Both the position numbers and the translations under genes were made by a program. The notes beneath the pieces are model-generated. The model saw only the letters and a list, made by a program, of their open reading frames with translations, was not told where the DNA came from and did not search any database. This document shows positions 7,004 to 14,668 of a stretch of DNA of 16,102 nt, piece by piece. Within the stretch, counting starts at the first letter, position 1. Every line of letters begins with the position of its first letter. Source of the DNA: Caccovicinus sp964425595 (GTDB lineage Bacteria > Bacillota > Clostridia > Lachnospirales > Lachnospiraceae); NCBI GenBank assembly GCA_964425595.1, contig CAYRMW010000053.1:1-16102 (forward strand), in the 5' to 3' direction.

Positions 7004-7969
7004 ATGCTGACCGTAGCGAAAGATGGAACTGGAGATTTTAAAAGAATTACGGACGCACTGTGCTGGCTGGAAAAGAATCCGAAAGAGTCCAGAACGGTTT
7101 TTGTCCGGCGAGGCGTGTATGAAGAACAGGTGGAGGTGCATCTATCTCATGTGACGATGATCGGCGAGGATGCATGGCACACGATCATCTCATATTTTCT
7201 GTACGCTATGATGCCTAAGGAGGATATCGGGAAACTGGGCACGTTCCGATCCTATACCATGTTTGTAAATGCATCGGACTTTACCGCCATGAATCTTACG
7301 ATTGCCAATACGGCGGGAACGGGTCCGGATATCGGCCAGGGCGTGGCGTTATATGCAGACGGAGATCGGATTCGACTGGAGAATTGCCGTCTGCTGGGCT
7401 GTACAGATACGCTGTTTACGGGACCGCTGCCTCCGTTTGAACTGAAAAAGCATGGTTTTACAGGACCTAAACAGTTTTCTCCCAGAATCAATGGAAGGCA
7501 TTTTTATCGGAATTGTTATATCGAGGGTGATGTGGATTTTATTTTCGGAAGTGCCACGGCATATTTTGAACGATGTGAAATCCATTCTAAGAATCGGAAC
7601 CTTCCGGTGAACGGTTATGTTACCGCAGCATCTACAGCAGAAGGCCAAACCTATGGATATGTATTTGAATCTTGCCGCTTTACCGGGAATTGCCCGCCGC
7701 AAACGGTATACCTGGGACGTCCCTGGAGGAATTTCGCCCGCACGGTCATTCTTCGGTCATATCTTGGCGCTCACATTCGTCCGGAGGGATGGCATAACTG
7801 GGATAAGAAAGAGGCGGAAGCCACCGTCTTTTATGCAGAGTATAAAAATTATGGGGAAGGCTTTGTGCCGGAGACGCGGCCGTCGTGGGTTCGTCTGTTG
7901 ACAAAAGAGGAAGCAGAGATGTATGCAAGAGAACGGGTTCTGGAAGGAACCGATGGATGGAACGGATAG
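7004..7969 (+). CDS. Pectin methylesterase (CE8), predicted cytoplasmic
   Basis: 321 aa. The ATG has AGGAGG (6992-6997) six bases upstream. CE8 motifs appear in order: opening VAKDGTGDF (4-12), GVYEEQV (37-43), GQGVAL with Gln112 (111-116), CTDTLF with acid/base-type Asp135 (133-138), VDFIFG with nucleophile Asp178 (177-182), GYVTA (204-208), and YLGRPW with Arg239 and Trp241 (236-241). The C-terminal block GWHNWDK (262-268) is also usual. The enzyme hydrolyses methyl esters of galacturonate in homogalacturonan or its oligomers. There is no signal peptide: the catalytic domain begins at residue 1, so it should act after import. One oddity is Thr134 where most members have Gln in the QDTL motif, a residue placed in the oxyanion hole. 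It is first in its operon, and its stop codon overlaps the ribosome binding site of the next gene, implying translational coupling. Confidence 0.92.
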   Translation: MLTVAKDGTGDFKRITDALCWLEKNPKESRTVFVRRGVYEEQVEVHLSHVTMIGEDAWHTIISYFLYAMMPKEDIGKLGTFRSYTMFVNASDFTAMNLTIANTAGTGPDIGQGVALYADGDRIRLENCRLLGCTDTLFTGPLPPFELKKHGFTGPKQFSPRINGRHFYRNCYIEGDVDFIFGSATAYFERCEIHSKNRNLPVNGYVTAASTAEGQTYGYVFESCRFTGNCPPQTVYLGRPWRNFARTVILRSYLGAHIRPEGWHNWDKKEAEATVFYAEYKNYGEGFVPETRPSWVRLLTKEEAEMYARERVLEGTDGWNG

Positions 7970-7973
7970 GAGG
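7968..7973 (+). promoter_or_regulatory. Ribosome binding site deciding the GTG start at 7981
   Basis: AGGAGG seven bases before GTG 7981, overlapping the stop codon (7967-7969) of the pectin methylesterase. It supports GTG 7981 over the in-frame ATG at 7885, which lies deep inside the upstream gene. Confidence 0.8.
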
Positions 7974-7980
7974 AAGGGAA

Positions 7981-8886
7981 GTGAAGACAAAAAGAAAGAG
8001 TCTGCGGCGCTACAAATGGCTGTATATCATGCTGATTCCGGGTGTGATTTATTATCTGCTGTTCAAATTTGGGCCCATGTTTGGACTGACAGCCGCTTTT
8101 ATCGAATACTCACCGATGAAAGGGTTTTTTGGAAGCGATTTCGTTGGTTTGAAGCACTTTATTCGCTTCTTTACCGGCAATTCGTTTTTGCGGATTTTGA
8201 AAAACACCCTGCTGGTATCGGGATTAAATCTGATTTTTTATTTTCCTGCGCCGATTCTGCTGGCACTGCTGTTAAACGAGGTTCGGCTTCGCTGGTTTAA
8301 AACAGCGGTTCAGAGCGTGCTTTACGTGCCGCATTTTCTGTCCTGGGTAGTGGTAGCCGGCATAAGCTATGAGTTGCTTACTACGGATGGAGGCGTTCTT
8401 AACAACGTGATTTCTTCGATTACCGGTGAGACGGTGAATTTCCTCGGTTCGAAAAGCTGGTTTTATCCGCTGATCGTGTTTCAGAATATATGGAAAGAAG
8501 GCGGATGGGGAACCATTATTTTTATGGCGGCTTTGGCCGGAGTGGATGTGGAAATGTATGAAGCGGCCCGGATTGATGGAGCCAGCCGCTTACAGCAGAT
8601 TTGGTATGTTACCCTCCCGGCTATCCGCAGTACCATTGTGGTTATGTTGATTCTGCGTTTGGGCAAGGTTATGGAAACGGGCTTTGACCAGCTGCTGTTG
8701 ATGCAGAATTCCATGAATCGCACGGTGGCGGAAGTGATCGATACTTATGTGTATACGATGGGGATGAGAAACGGACAGCTGAGTTTTGCTACAGCCGTAG
8801 GCCTGTTTAAATCAGTGATCGGGCTGTTCCTTGTGGTGGCTTCTGACCGGGCAGCCAAGTACTTCGGAGATGAAGGTATCCTGTAG
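7981..8886 (+). CDS. Sugar ABC transporter permease 1 (LplB type)
   Basis: 301 aa from GTG 7981; the longer in-frame start at 7885 would overlap the pectin methylesterase by 85 bases and has no site. Six membrane spans are expected: the first is at 13-30 after the basic tail VKTKRKSLRRYK, and others fall near 77-98, 115-133, 160-185, 215-228 and 272-288. The cytoplasmic EAA loop reads EAARIDGAS, ending in LP (194-213), and contacts an ATPase. GYxxxxP-type features place it with LplB/YteP-family permeases that pair with YtcP-type partners. It forms the channel together with the protein at 8964-9839 and works with the lipoprotein encoded at 4272-5834. No ATPase gene is present nearby. Confidence 0.9.
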   Translation: MKTKRKSLRRYKWLYIMLIPGVIYYLLFKFGPMFGLTAAFIEYSPMKGFFGSDFVGLKHFIRFFTGNSFLRILKNTLLVSGLNLIFYFPAPILLALLLNEVRLRWFKTAVQSVLYVPHFLSWVVVAGISYELLTTDGGVLNNVISSITGETVNFLGSKSWFYPLIVFQNIWKEGGWGTIIFMAALAGVDVEMYEAARIDGASRLQQIWYVTLPAIRSTIVVMLILRLGKVMETGFDQLLLMQNSMNRTVAEVIDTYVYTMGMRNGQLSFATAVGLFKSVIGLFLVVASDRAAKYFGDEGIL

Positions 8887-8917
8887 CCTTATGATGAATG
8901 ATTTTCTGTATTTTGCT

Positions 8918-8945
8918 TTGACGGGTACACTATATTTTGTATAAT
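8918..8945 (+). promoter_or_regulatory. Strong sigma-A-like promoter directly before permease 2
   Basis: TTGACG (8918-8923, 5 of 6) and TATAAT (8940-8945, 6 of 6) are 16 bases apart. This is the best promoter match in the window. Transcription would begin near 8952, which is inside or at the edge of the AGGAGG at 8952-8957, leaving a leader of only about 12 bases. It lies in the 77-base gap between the permease genes and would give extra expression of permease 2, the regulator and the downstream enzymes. Confidence 0.55.
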
Positions 8946-8951
8946 GATGTT

Positions 8952-8957
8952 AGGAGG
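8952..8957 (+). promoter_or_regulatory. Ribosome binding site deciding the permease 2 start
   Basis: AGGAGG six bases before ATG 8964. The in-frame start nine codons upstream (8937) overlaps the promoter -10 region and has no site. Confidence 0.8.
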
Positions 8958-8963
8958 AGCGTT

Positions 8964-9839
8964 ATGAAAAAACAGTATTTCGGAGATTGCATTTTTAATC
9001 TCATTATTTATGCTGTTTTGCTCGTTGTGTTTTTTATCGTATTTTTTCCCTTGATGTACGTGGTGTCCACATCTTTTGCCTCAGCCAGGGAGCTTGCAGA
9101 AAATTCATTTCTGATTTTTCCCAGAGAGCCGACGCTTGAGGTATACGAGTATATCTTTTCAACCAGTACCTTTGCTCGAAGCATGCTAGTTTCGCTGTTT
9201 ATTACCGTAACGGGTACCGTGGTGAATCTGTTTATGACGTGTCTTATGGCCTACCCGCTGTCCAGAAAAAATCTCCCCGGGAGGAAATGGATCATGGCGG
9301 CGGTAACCTTTACCCTGGTTTTCAGCGGTGGGATGATTCCTACCTATCTGGTCGTCAACGGACTGGGGCTGATTGATTCCTATTGGGCATTGATCATTCC
9401 TGGAGCGATCAGCAGTTTCAATCTGATTCTGGTGAAAAACTTTTTTCAGGAGATACCGGAAAGCCTGATTGATGCGGCGCAGATCGATGGTTCCAGTGAG
9501 GTAAATACCCTGCTTAAGATTGTGCTGCCTCTCTCTAAGCCGGCTCTGGCAACGTTCACTATGTTCTATGCGGTGGATCACTGGAATCAGTTTACGGAAC
9601 CGCTGCTTTACATAAACGATTCAAAAAAATGGCCCATACAGATTCTGCTCAGGCAGATCGTACTGATGTCTCAGAGCGGAGTTGGAGATGAGGACGCGAT
9701 GCCGCCGGGATTCGTGCTTCCGGTTAAAAGCCTGAAAATGGCCTGTATTGTTGTCGCCACATTGCCTATTATCGCAGCGTATCCATTTATGCAGAAATAT
9801 TTTGACAAAGGAGTTATGGCTGGTTCCATCAAGGGGTAG
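8964..9839 (+). CDS. Sugar ABC transporter permease 2 (YtcP/LplC type)
   Basis: 291 aa from ATG 8964. The first span (9-36) is strongly hydrophobic and ends in the common FFPLMYVVSTSF. Further spans lie near 74-97, 110-130, 140-160, 190-205 and 255-272. The EAA loop reads LIDAAQIDGSS, closing with VLP (168-189), the usual form in this subfamily, and the C-terminus MQKYFDKGVMAGSIKG is the hallmark ending of YtcP/LplC-type permeases. It pairs with permease 1. It is 77 bases downstream of that gene and has its own promoter-like sequence; the regulator gene follows 18 bases later. Confidence 0.92.
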   Translation: MKKQYFGDCIFNLIIYAVLLVVFFIVFFPLMYVVSTSFASARELAENSFLIFPREPTLEVYEYIFSTSTFARSMLVSLFITVTGTVVNLFMTCLMAYPLSRKNLPGRKWIMAAVTFTLVFSGGMIPTYLVVNGLGLIDSYWALIIPGAISSFNLILVKNFFQEIPESLIDAAQIDGSSEVNTLLKIVLPLSKPALATFTMFYAVDHWNQFTEPLLYINDSKKWPIQILLRQIVLMSQSGVGDEDAMPPGFVLPVKSLKMACIVVATLPIIAAYPFMQKYFDKGVMAGSIKG

Positions 9840-9857
9840 AGGTGGGAGGCTTGTCTC

Positions 9858-12026
9858 ATGAAGAATAGGATATACAGCAAATACTACAAAAAGATTCTTC
9901 TGATGATGTTTGTGGTCAGCCTGGTGCCTATGGCCTTTTTTGCGTATTATGCGTTTGAATTTGTCCACTGGCAGATCAGAGCGGCGTATATCTTCTATTC
10001 TTCCAGCCTGGAAAACGAAACAAAAGAGTTTAATATCAGTTTTCAGCATGTCGATATGGCGTTGCTTCGCCTGAGCCTCAGAAACAGCAGCAGAGATACG
10101 GTGAACCGTGAGCGGACAGCGGCAAATTTTCAAATTTCCCGTGATATGCAGGAAGAACTGCAGCTGATCAGCAATTCGGATGAATATCTGGAAGAACTGT
10201 ATCTTGTCAGCGCAAGCAACGGGTGGGTACTGGGCAGCACCGTGTTTCTTCCTCTGAACCGTCATCCGGAGCAGGAGAAAATCGAGGAGCTGCTGGCGAT
10301 AGAGCAGTCCTCGTTCTGGAGCAGTGAAGAGGATGGACTGTATATGTGCAGGCGGGTTCCGGGCAATGCGGCGTCCGGAAAAGGCATGCTGATCGCAAAA
10401 TTTGACATCAATTATATGATGCAGGATATTACCGGAGAGAATGAAGAGACGGATACCATTATCCTGGATCAGAATGGACAGGTAATGGCCGGGGACAGGG
10501 AACTGGTACGCATCTGGGAAGAAAATCGCGCGGAAGATGCAGGCAGCAAGACCGATCAGGAAGTGAAGATATCGAAGTTAACATACAAAGAACGGCCGTA
10601 TACCGTATTTCAGGATATTTCGGATTACAATGGCTGGCAGTATTTGCTGCTGGTGCAATCCAGTACTCTGGAGGGAAACTGGAACCACACGGCTTTCATG
10701 CTGGCTCTGGTTGTTTTTGCCCTTCTGATGGCCGACGTGCTGGCGATCCTCATTGCGTCTAAGAGACTGTATGATCCCATTGACGAAATGATACGGCACA
10801 TGGTTGTGAAAAATATGGAAATGAGCCAAAAACTGCAGATGAAAAAGCAGGATGAGCAGCAGCTTTTTCTGCGGCAGATTTATCAGGGGGAAGTGACCGA
10901 GGCCGATCAAATGCTGTTTGAGAAAAATGGATTGTCCGTGAAGGCAGAAGAAGGCGTCGTTTATTATGTCCTGGTGATTAAATACTATCATTATTTTGAA
11001 GATCCCAAAGACAGGCAGCTGTACATGTTTGTGCTGGACAACGTGGTTAATGAACTGGTAGACGAAAAAACCAAGGTATTTTTGCCTACGGTGATCGGCG
11101 CGCTGATGTACATGACCTGTCGCGTGAAAACCAATTCCGACGAAAGCGCGGTGATGAAGATCCAGATGATGGCCATGATGATTGTAACGACGGTTCAAAA
11201 GTACATAGGATATCATCTGAATGTGGGCATCAGCCAGGGTTTTGATAATCTTGCCGCGATCGCCAGGAGAACGGAGGAGGCCAGAAAAGCGCTTCAGGAA
11301 GCGATGAGTGCAAAGGGCGAGGTGAATTTTTTTCATAATCGATTTGCGGCCGGTGAAATAACCAAGGGGTATGCGACCAATCGGAACCGGATGAGGCTGC
11401 TTCATTATGTAGACCTGGGAGAAGCAGATGCCTGCCGGCAGGAACTGAAACGTTATATCGAAGAGCTGCACGGATTGCATTATTATCTGTTCAGGCTGGA
11501 GATAAGCAAGCTGGCATCGGAACTGATGAATATTTATGAGGAATACGGACTGATGCCGGATTACGATAAGATAGGCGATATCATAGACTTTGATGTGACA
11601 AATCCGCTGAATAACTACGATAGACTGGAGTCCCATCTGTGGAAGGATTGGCTGGAACCGCTGTTTTCCGTTATCTGCTCTCAGACCGAAGAAAGGGATA
11701 TGATGCAGCAGATTGTGGAATATATTATGGACAATCTGGAAAGTAATATGAGTCTGGAAGAGTGTGCCAGACATTTTAATTACAATGCCAATTACTTGAG
11801 CCGCTGGTTTAAAAAGAAAATGGGTGTAACCTATACCGATTTTGTTACAAGCAAGAAAATGGAATTATGCAAGAGGTTGCTGGCGGACAGCGATATCAGC
11901 ATTAATGAATTGGCGGATCGGTTTGGTTACAGCAGCCCGCAAAATTTTATTCGAGTATTTAAGAAATATACCATGCAGACGCCGGGTCAGTACCGGAAAA
12001 CAGCAGAAAGGAGAAAATCGACATGA
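9858..12026 (+). CDS. Membrane-anchored AraC-family regulator (YesS-like)
   Basis: 722 aa. The ATG is preceded by GGGAGG (9844-9849), eight bases away. Layout: short cytoplasmic tail, membrane span 12-32, extracellular sensor-like region (about 33-277), second span 279-301, a helical linker and a middle domain ending in the NVGISQGFDNLAAIARRTEEA-type block often seen in YesN/YesS proteins (about 455-475), and a C-terminal AraC DNA-binding domain (about 615-715). The two helix-turn-helix units are around SLEECARHFNYNANYLSRWF (632-651) and SINELADRFGYSSPQNFIRV (681-700). It probably senses a sugar outside or at the membrane and activates the two divergent operons without a separate histidine kinase. 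B. subtilis YesS has the same plan and controls pectin-related genes. Its last four bases overlap the next start (ATGA). Confidence 0.9.
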   Translation: MKNRIYSKYYKKILLMMFVVSLVPMAFFAYYAFEFVHWQIRAAYIFYSSSLENETKEFNISFQHVDMALLRLSLRNSSRDTVNRERTAANFQISRDMQEELQLISNSDEYLEELYLVSASNGWVLGSTVFLPLNRHPEQEKIEELLAIEQSSFWSSEEDGLYMCRRVPGNAASGKGMLIAKFDINYMMQDITGENEETDTIILDQNGQVMAGDRELVRIWEENRAEDAGSKTDQEVKISKLTYKERPYTVFQDISDYNGWQYLLLVQSSTLEGNWNHTAFMLALVVFALLMADVLAILIASKRLYDPIDEMIRHMVVKNMEMSQKLQMKKQDEQQLFLRQIYQGEVTEADQMLFEKNGLSVKAEEGVVYYVLVIKYYHYFEDPKDRQLYMFVLDNVVNELVDEKTKVFLPTVIGALMYMTCRVKTNSDESAVMKIQMMAMMIVTTVQKYIGYHLNVGISQGFDNLAAIARRTEEARKALQEAMSAKGEVNFFHNRFAAGEITKGYATNRNRMRLLHYVDLGEADACRQELKRYIEELHGLHYYLFRLEISKLASELMNIYEEYGLMPDYDKIGDIIDFDVTNPLNNYDRLESHLWKDWLEPLFSVICSQTEERDMMQQIVEYIMDNLESNMSLEECARHFNYNANYLSRWFKKKMGVTYTDFVTSKKMELCKRLLADSDISINELADRFGYSSPQNFIRVFKKYTMQTPGQYRKTAERRKST

Positions 12027-13324
12027 ACGAAGCGAAGAAAAAAATGCGGTATGTACAGGTAGGCACTGGCGGTCGAGCCAGGATGTATTATGAGGCCCTT
12101 TGCTCTCAGTATGTTGACACATGCCAGCTGGTGGGGTTCTGTGATGAAAGCATGACACGGATGAGGTATGCCAACCGGATGATCCAGGAAAAATATGGTC
12201 ATGAACCGGTACCGGTGTATTTTTACACGGATTTTGAGAAGATGATCGACGAGCAAAAGCCTGATGTGGTGATCGTGACAACAGTCGACAGTACCCATGA
12301 CCACTACATTATCCGGGCAATGGAGCTGGGATGTGATGTGGTGACCGAGAAACCCATTACGGTAAATGAGCAGAAAGCACAGGCCATTGTCGATGCCCAG
12401 AAGCAGACCGGCCGGCAGATCCGCGTGGCGTTTAACTACCGGTATGCACCCCATCACACAAAAATCCGCGAGCTGATCGTGAAGGATACTGTCGGCGAGG
12501 TATATTCCGTTCATTTCGAGTGGCTACTGAATACTGTCCATGGGGCGGATTATTACCGCCGGTGGCATCGAAACAAGGCAAACAGCGGCGGACTTCTGGT
12601 ACACAAGGCCACGCATCATTTTGATCTGGTAAATTTCTGGTTGGGGACCGAGCCGAAGACAGTGTTTGCCTTTGGCGATCTGAACTTCTACGGCAAGCAG
12701 AATGCAGAGAAAAGGGGGGTCAAGAACTTTTATTACCGGTGCCATGGAAGCGAAGCGGCAAAGGGCGATCATTTTGCCATTGACATGGAGAATAATCCGG
12801 TATTGAAAGGATTGTATCTGGATGCAGAAGCGGACAGCGGCTACATCCGGGACCGCAGCGTGTTCGGCGACGATATCAGCATTGAGGATACCATGGCTGT
12901 TCTGGTACGCTATAAGAATAACGCGATGATGTCCTATTCACTGAACAGCTACATGCCCTGGGAGGGCTTCAATATAGAAATTAACGGTTCCAAGGGCAGG
13001 ATCGAGTACCATGCGGTAGAAAAATCATACATTAACGCAGCCGGAGATAAAAAGGATGAGGGAAGCCCGAGACTTTATGAGATCACGGTGTATCCTATCA
13101 TCGGAGAACCATACAAAGTGCCTGTTGAACGTATTGAGGGCGGACACGGCGGCGGTGATCCGGTGATGCTGGAGGATCTGTTCCATCCGGGGAGACAGGA
13201 AGACCCGTTCCACCGGGCAGCAGACCATGTGGACGGGATCAAATCCATCCTTACCGGTGTGGCAGCGAATCAGTCTATTGCATCCGGGCTTCCGGTAAAT
13301 GTGGCGGATCTGGTGAAATTTTAG
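12023..13324 (+). CDS. Gfo/Idh/MocA-family oxidoreductase (second of two)
   Basis: 433 aa. The ATG overlaps the regulator stop codon (ATGA), with AAAGGAG (12007-12013) nine bases before it, so the two are translationally coupled. The Rossmann motif is VQVGTGGRAR (11-20), EKP is at 109-111 (VTEKPIT), and the substrate-domain block LLVHKATHHFDLVNFW (191-206) carries His194, Lys195, His198 and Asp201. It is about 70 residues longer than the first copy (3159-4247) and only distantly similar, so the two are different subfamilies rather than a recent duplication. An insertion-like region at about 225-285 holds several aromatic and charged residues. Expected role: NAD(P)-dependent oxidation or reduction of a sugar or sugar acid in the cytoplasm. 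Substrate unknown. Confidence 0.88.
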   Translation: MNEAKKKMRYVQVGTGGRARMYYEALCSQYVDTCQLVGFCDESMTRMRYANRMIQEKYGHEPVPVYFYTDFEKMIDEQKPDVVIVTTVDSTHDHYIIRAMELGCDVVTEKPITVNEQKAQAIVDAQKQTGRQIRVAFNYRYAPHHTKIRELIVKDTVGEVYSVHFEWLLNTVHGADYYRRWHRNKANSGGLLVHKATHHFDLVNFWLGTEPKTVFAFGDLNFYGKQNAEKRGVKNFYYRCHGSEAAKGDHFAIDMENNPVLKGLYLDAEADSGYIRDRSVFGDDISIEDTMAVLVRYKNNAMMSYSLNSYMPWEGFNIEINGSKGRIEYHAVEKSYINAAGDKKDEGSPRLYEITVYPIIGEPYKVPVERIEGGHGGGDPVMLEDLFHPGRQEDPFHRAADHVDGIKSILTGVAANQSIASGLPVNVADLVKF

Positions 13325-13388
13325 ACGATCAAGCAAAGTCTGGCGGTTTTGGTGATGTGCCGGAAAGAAAAGCGGAAAGGAATAAATC

Positions 13389-14585
13389 ATGTATCAGGTA
13401 CATAGGGATTTTGGCGCATATAAGCCGGTAACGAGGACACAGCTGAATCAGATCCTGGACACACCGGTACTAAAGCTGGACGGCCTGGATGCGCCGATTA
13501 TCATCGAAAAAATTGAGCTTCTGTTTAATCACGGAGTGTACATGGTCCGAACCACATCAAAAGATGGCCTGATGGGAATTTCCATTGCCAATGACCGGAT
13601 CAAGTTTGTCTATCCTATCCTGCAGAAGCTGATTGCGCCGTATTTTATCGGCCAGGATGCCAGACGGCTGGAGGCGCTGCTGGATGAGGTGTATGTATAT
13701 AAGGCCAATTACAAGCTGGCCGGCATTCCCTATTATTCGGCTCTTGCCGCGCTGGAGCTGAGCGTTCTGGACATGCTGGCTAAAGCGAGGCATGTGGGAA
13801 TGGTGGAGATGTTCGGCGAACGCCTCCGGGACTGGTCAGATCTGTATGTGGCCAGCGGAAACCGGCAGACCACGCCGGAGGAGGAGCTGGAAATCATCCA
13901 GGCCAGAGTAGAAAAGAGCGGAGCGAAGGCCATCAAGTTTAAGATCGGCGGCAGGATGAGCCGGAACCGGGATTCCATGGAAGGAAGAAGCGAAGATCTG
14001 ATTTACAAATCAAGAGAATTCTTCGGCGATGATATGGTAATCCATGCGGACGGCAATGGTTCCTACGATGTGGAGACGGCGGTCAAGTATGGCAAAATGC
14101 TGGAAGAGATTAACGCCTATTTCTATGAGGAGCCCTGTCCCTTTGACGATCTGGAATCCACCCGGGATGTGACGGCGCAGGTGAAGATTCCTCTGGCTTT
14201 CGGCGAACAGGAGAACAGCATGACCCGGTTTCGCTGGCTGGTGGAAAATCACGGCTGTGATGTGATTCAGCCGGACATTCTTTACAACGGCGGCCTGATT
14301 CGCACTACAAAGGTGGCAAAGATGGCGGAACTTGCCGGGATGACCATTACGCCCCACGTGTCCAGTGGCTTCGGCTTCGTCTATCTTCTTTATTTTGCTG
14401 CTTACACGCCAAATATCGGAAAATATCTGGAAAATAAAGAAGGACTGGAGCTGGCTAATGCGTTTCTTATCGAACCTGTCATCCGAAAAGACGGCCGGTT
14501 AAGTATTCCTGATTTGAACGGCGTTGGAATCGATGCATCAGGCGGACTGATCCGCGATGCCATGGTCCTGTTTGCCGTGAATTGA
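13389..14585 (+). CDS. Enolase-superfamily sugar-acid dehydratase-like enzyme (mandelate racemase subgroup)
   Basis: 398 aa; GGAAAGGAA (13374-13382) lies just upstream of the ATG. The N-terminal capping domain covers about 1-130 and the barrel about 150-375. Visible active-site set: KFK with Lys183 and Lys185, metal ligands Asp221 (HADGN), Glu247 (YEEPC) and Glu273 (FGEQE), and the His-Asp dyad Asp296 (QPDILYNGG) and His323 (TPHVSSG). This is the mandelate-racemase-subgroup pattern, in which most sugar-acid members abstract a proton next to a carboxylate and eliminate water to give a 2-keto-3-deoxy acid. All residues are present, so it should be active. Substrate cannot be read from sequence; an aldonate or uronate made by the oxidoreductases is likely. 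It is last in the operon, 64 bases after the second oxidoreductase gene and followed by a terminator. Confidence 0.88.
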   Translation: MYQVHRDFGAYKPVTRTQLNQILDTPVLKLDGLDAPIIIEKIELLFNHGVYMVRTTSKDGLMGISIANDRIKFVYPILQKLIAPYFIGQDARRLEALLDEVYVYKANYKLAGIPYYSALAALELSVLDMLAKARHVGMVEMFGERLRDWSDLYVASGNRQTTPEEELEIIQARVEKSGAKAIKFKIGGRMSRNRDSMEGRSEDLIYKSREFFGDDMVIHADGNGSYDVETAVKYGKMLEEINAYFYEEPCPFDDLESTRDVTAQVKIPLAFGEQENSMTRFRWLVENHGCDVIQPDILYNGGLIRTTKVAKMAELAGMTITPHVSSGFGFVYLLYFAAYTPNIGKYLENKEGLELANAFLIEPVIRKDGRLSIPDLNGVGIDASGGLIRDAMVLFAVN

Positions 14586-14623
14586 TCATTTGCGCCCTGG
14601 AAAATATTTCCTGAGCAAAAATG

Positions 14624-14668
14624 CCCCCTCTGCAGGAGCCGTTAAGCGACTTTGCAGAGGGGGTTTTT
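14624..14668. terminator. Two-way intrinsic terminator
   Basis: CCCCCTCTGCA (14624-14634) pairs perfectly with TGCAGAGGGGG (14653-14663), an 11-bp stem with an 18-base loop. TTTTT follows on the plus strand (14664-14668), and on the minus strand the stem is followed by CATTTTTGC. It ends the plus-strand sugar operon and also the converging minus-strand nuclease gene, whose stop codon (14667-14669) lies inside the T run. Confidence 0.88.

Noticed and set aside
7885..7980. Upstream ATG start for permease 1
   Set aside because: It would extend 32 codons into the pectin methylesterase gene with no ribosome site; GTG 7981 has a perfect AGGAGG.
10578..11774. Long minus-strand reading frame of 398 codons
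   Set aside because: It is antisense to the AraC regulator, His/Gln-rich in the way shadow frames are, and has no known motif.
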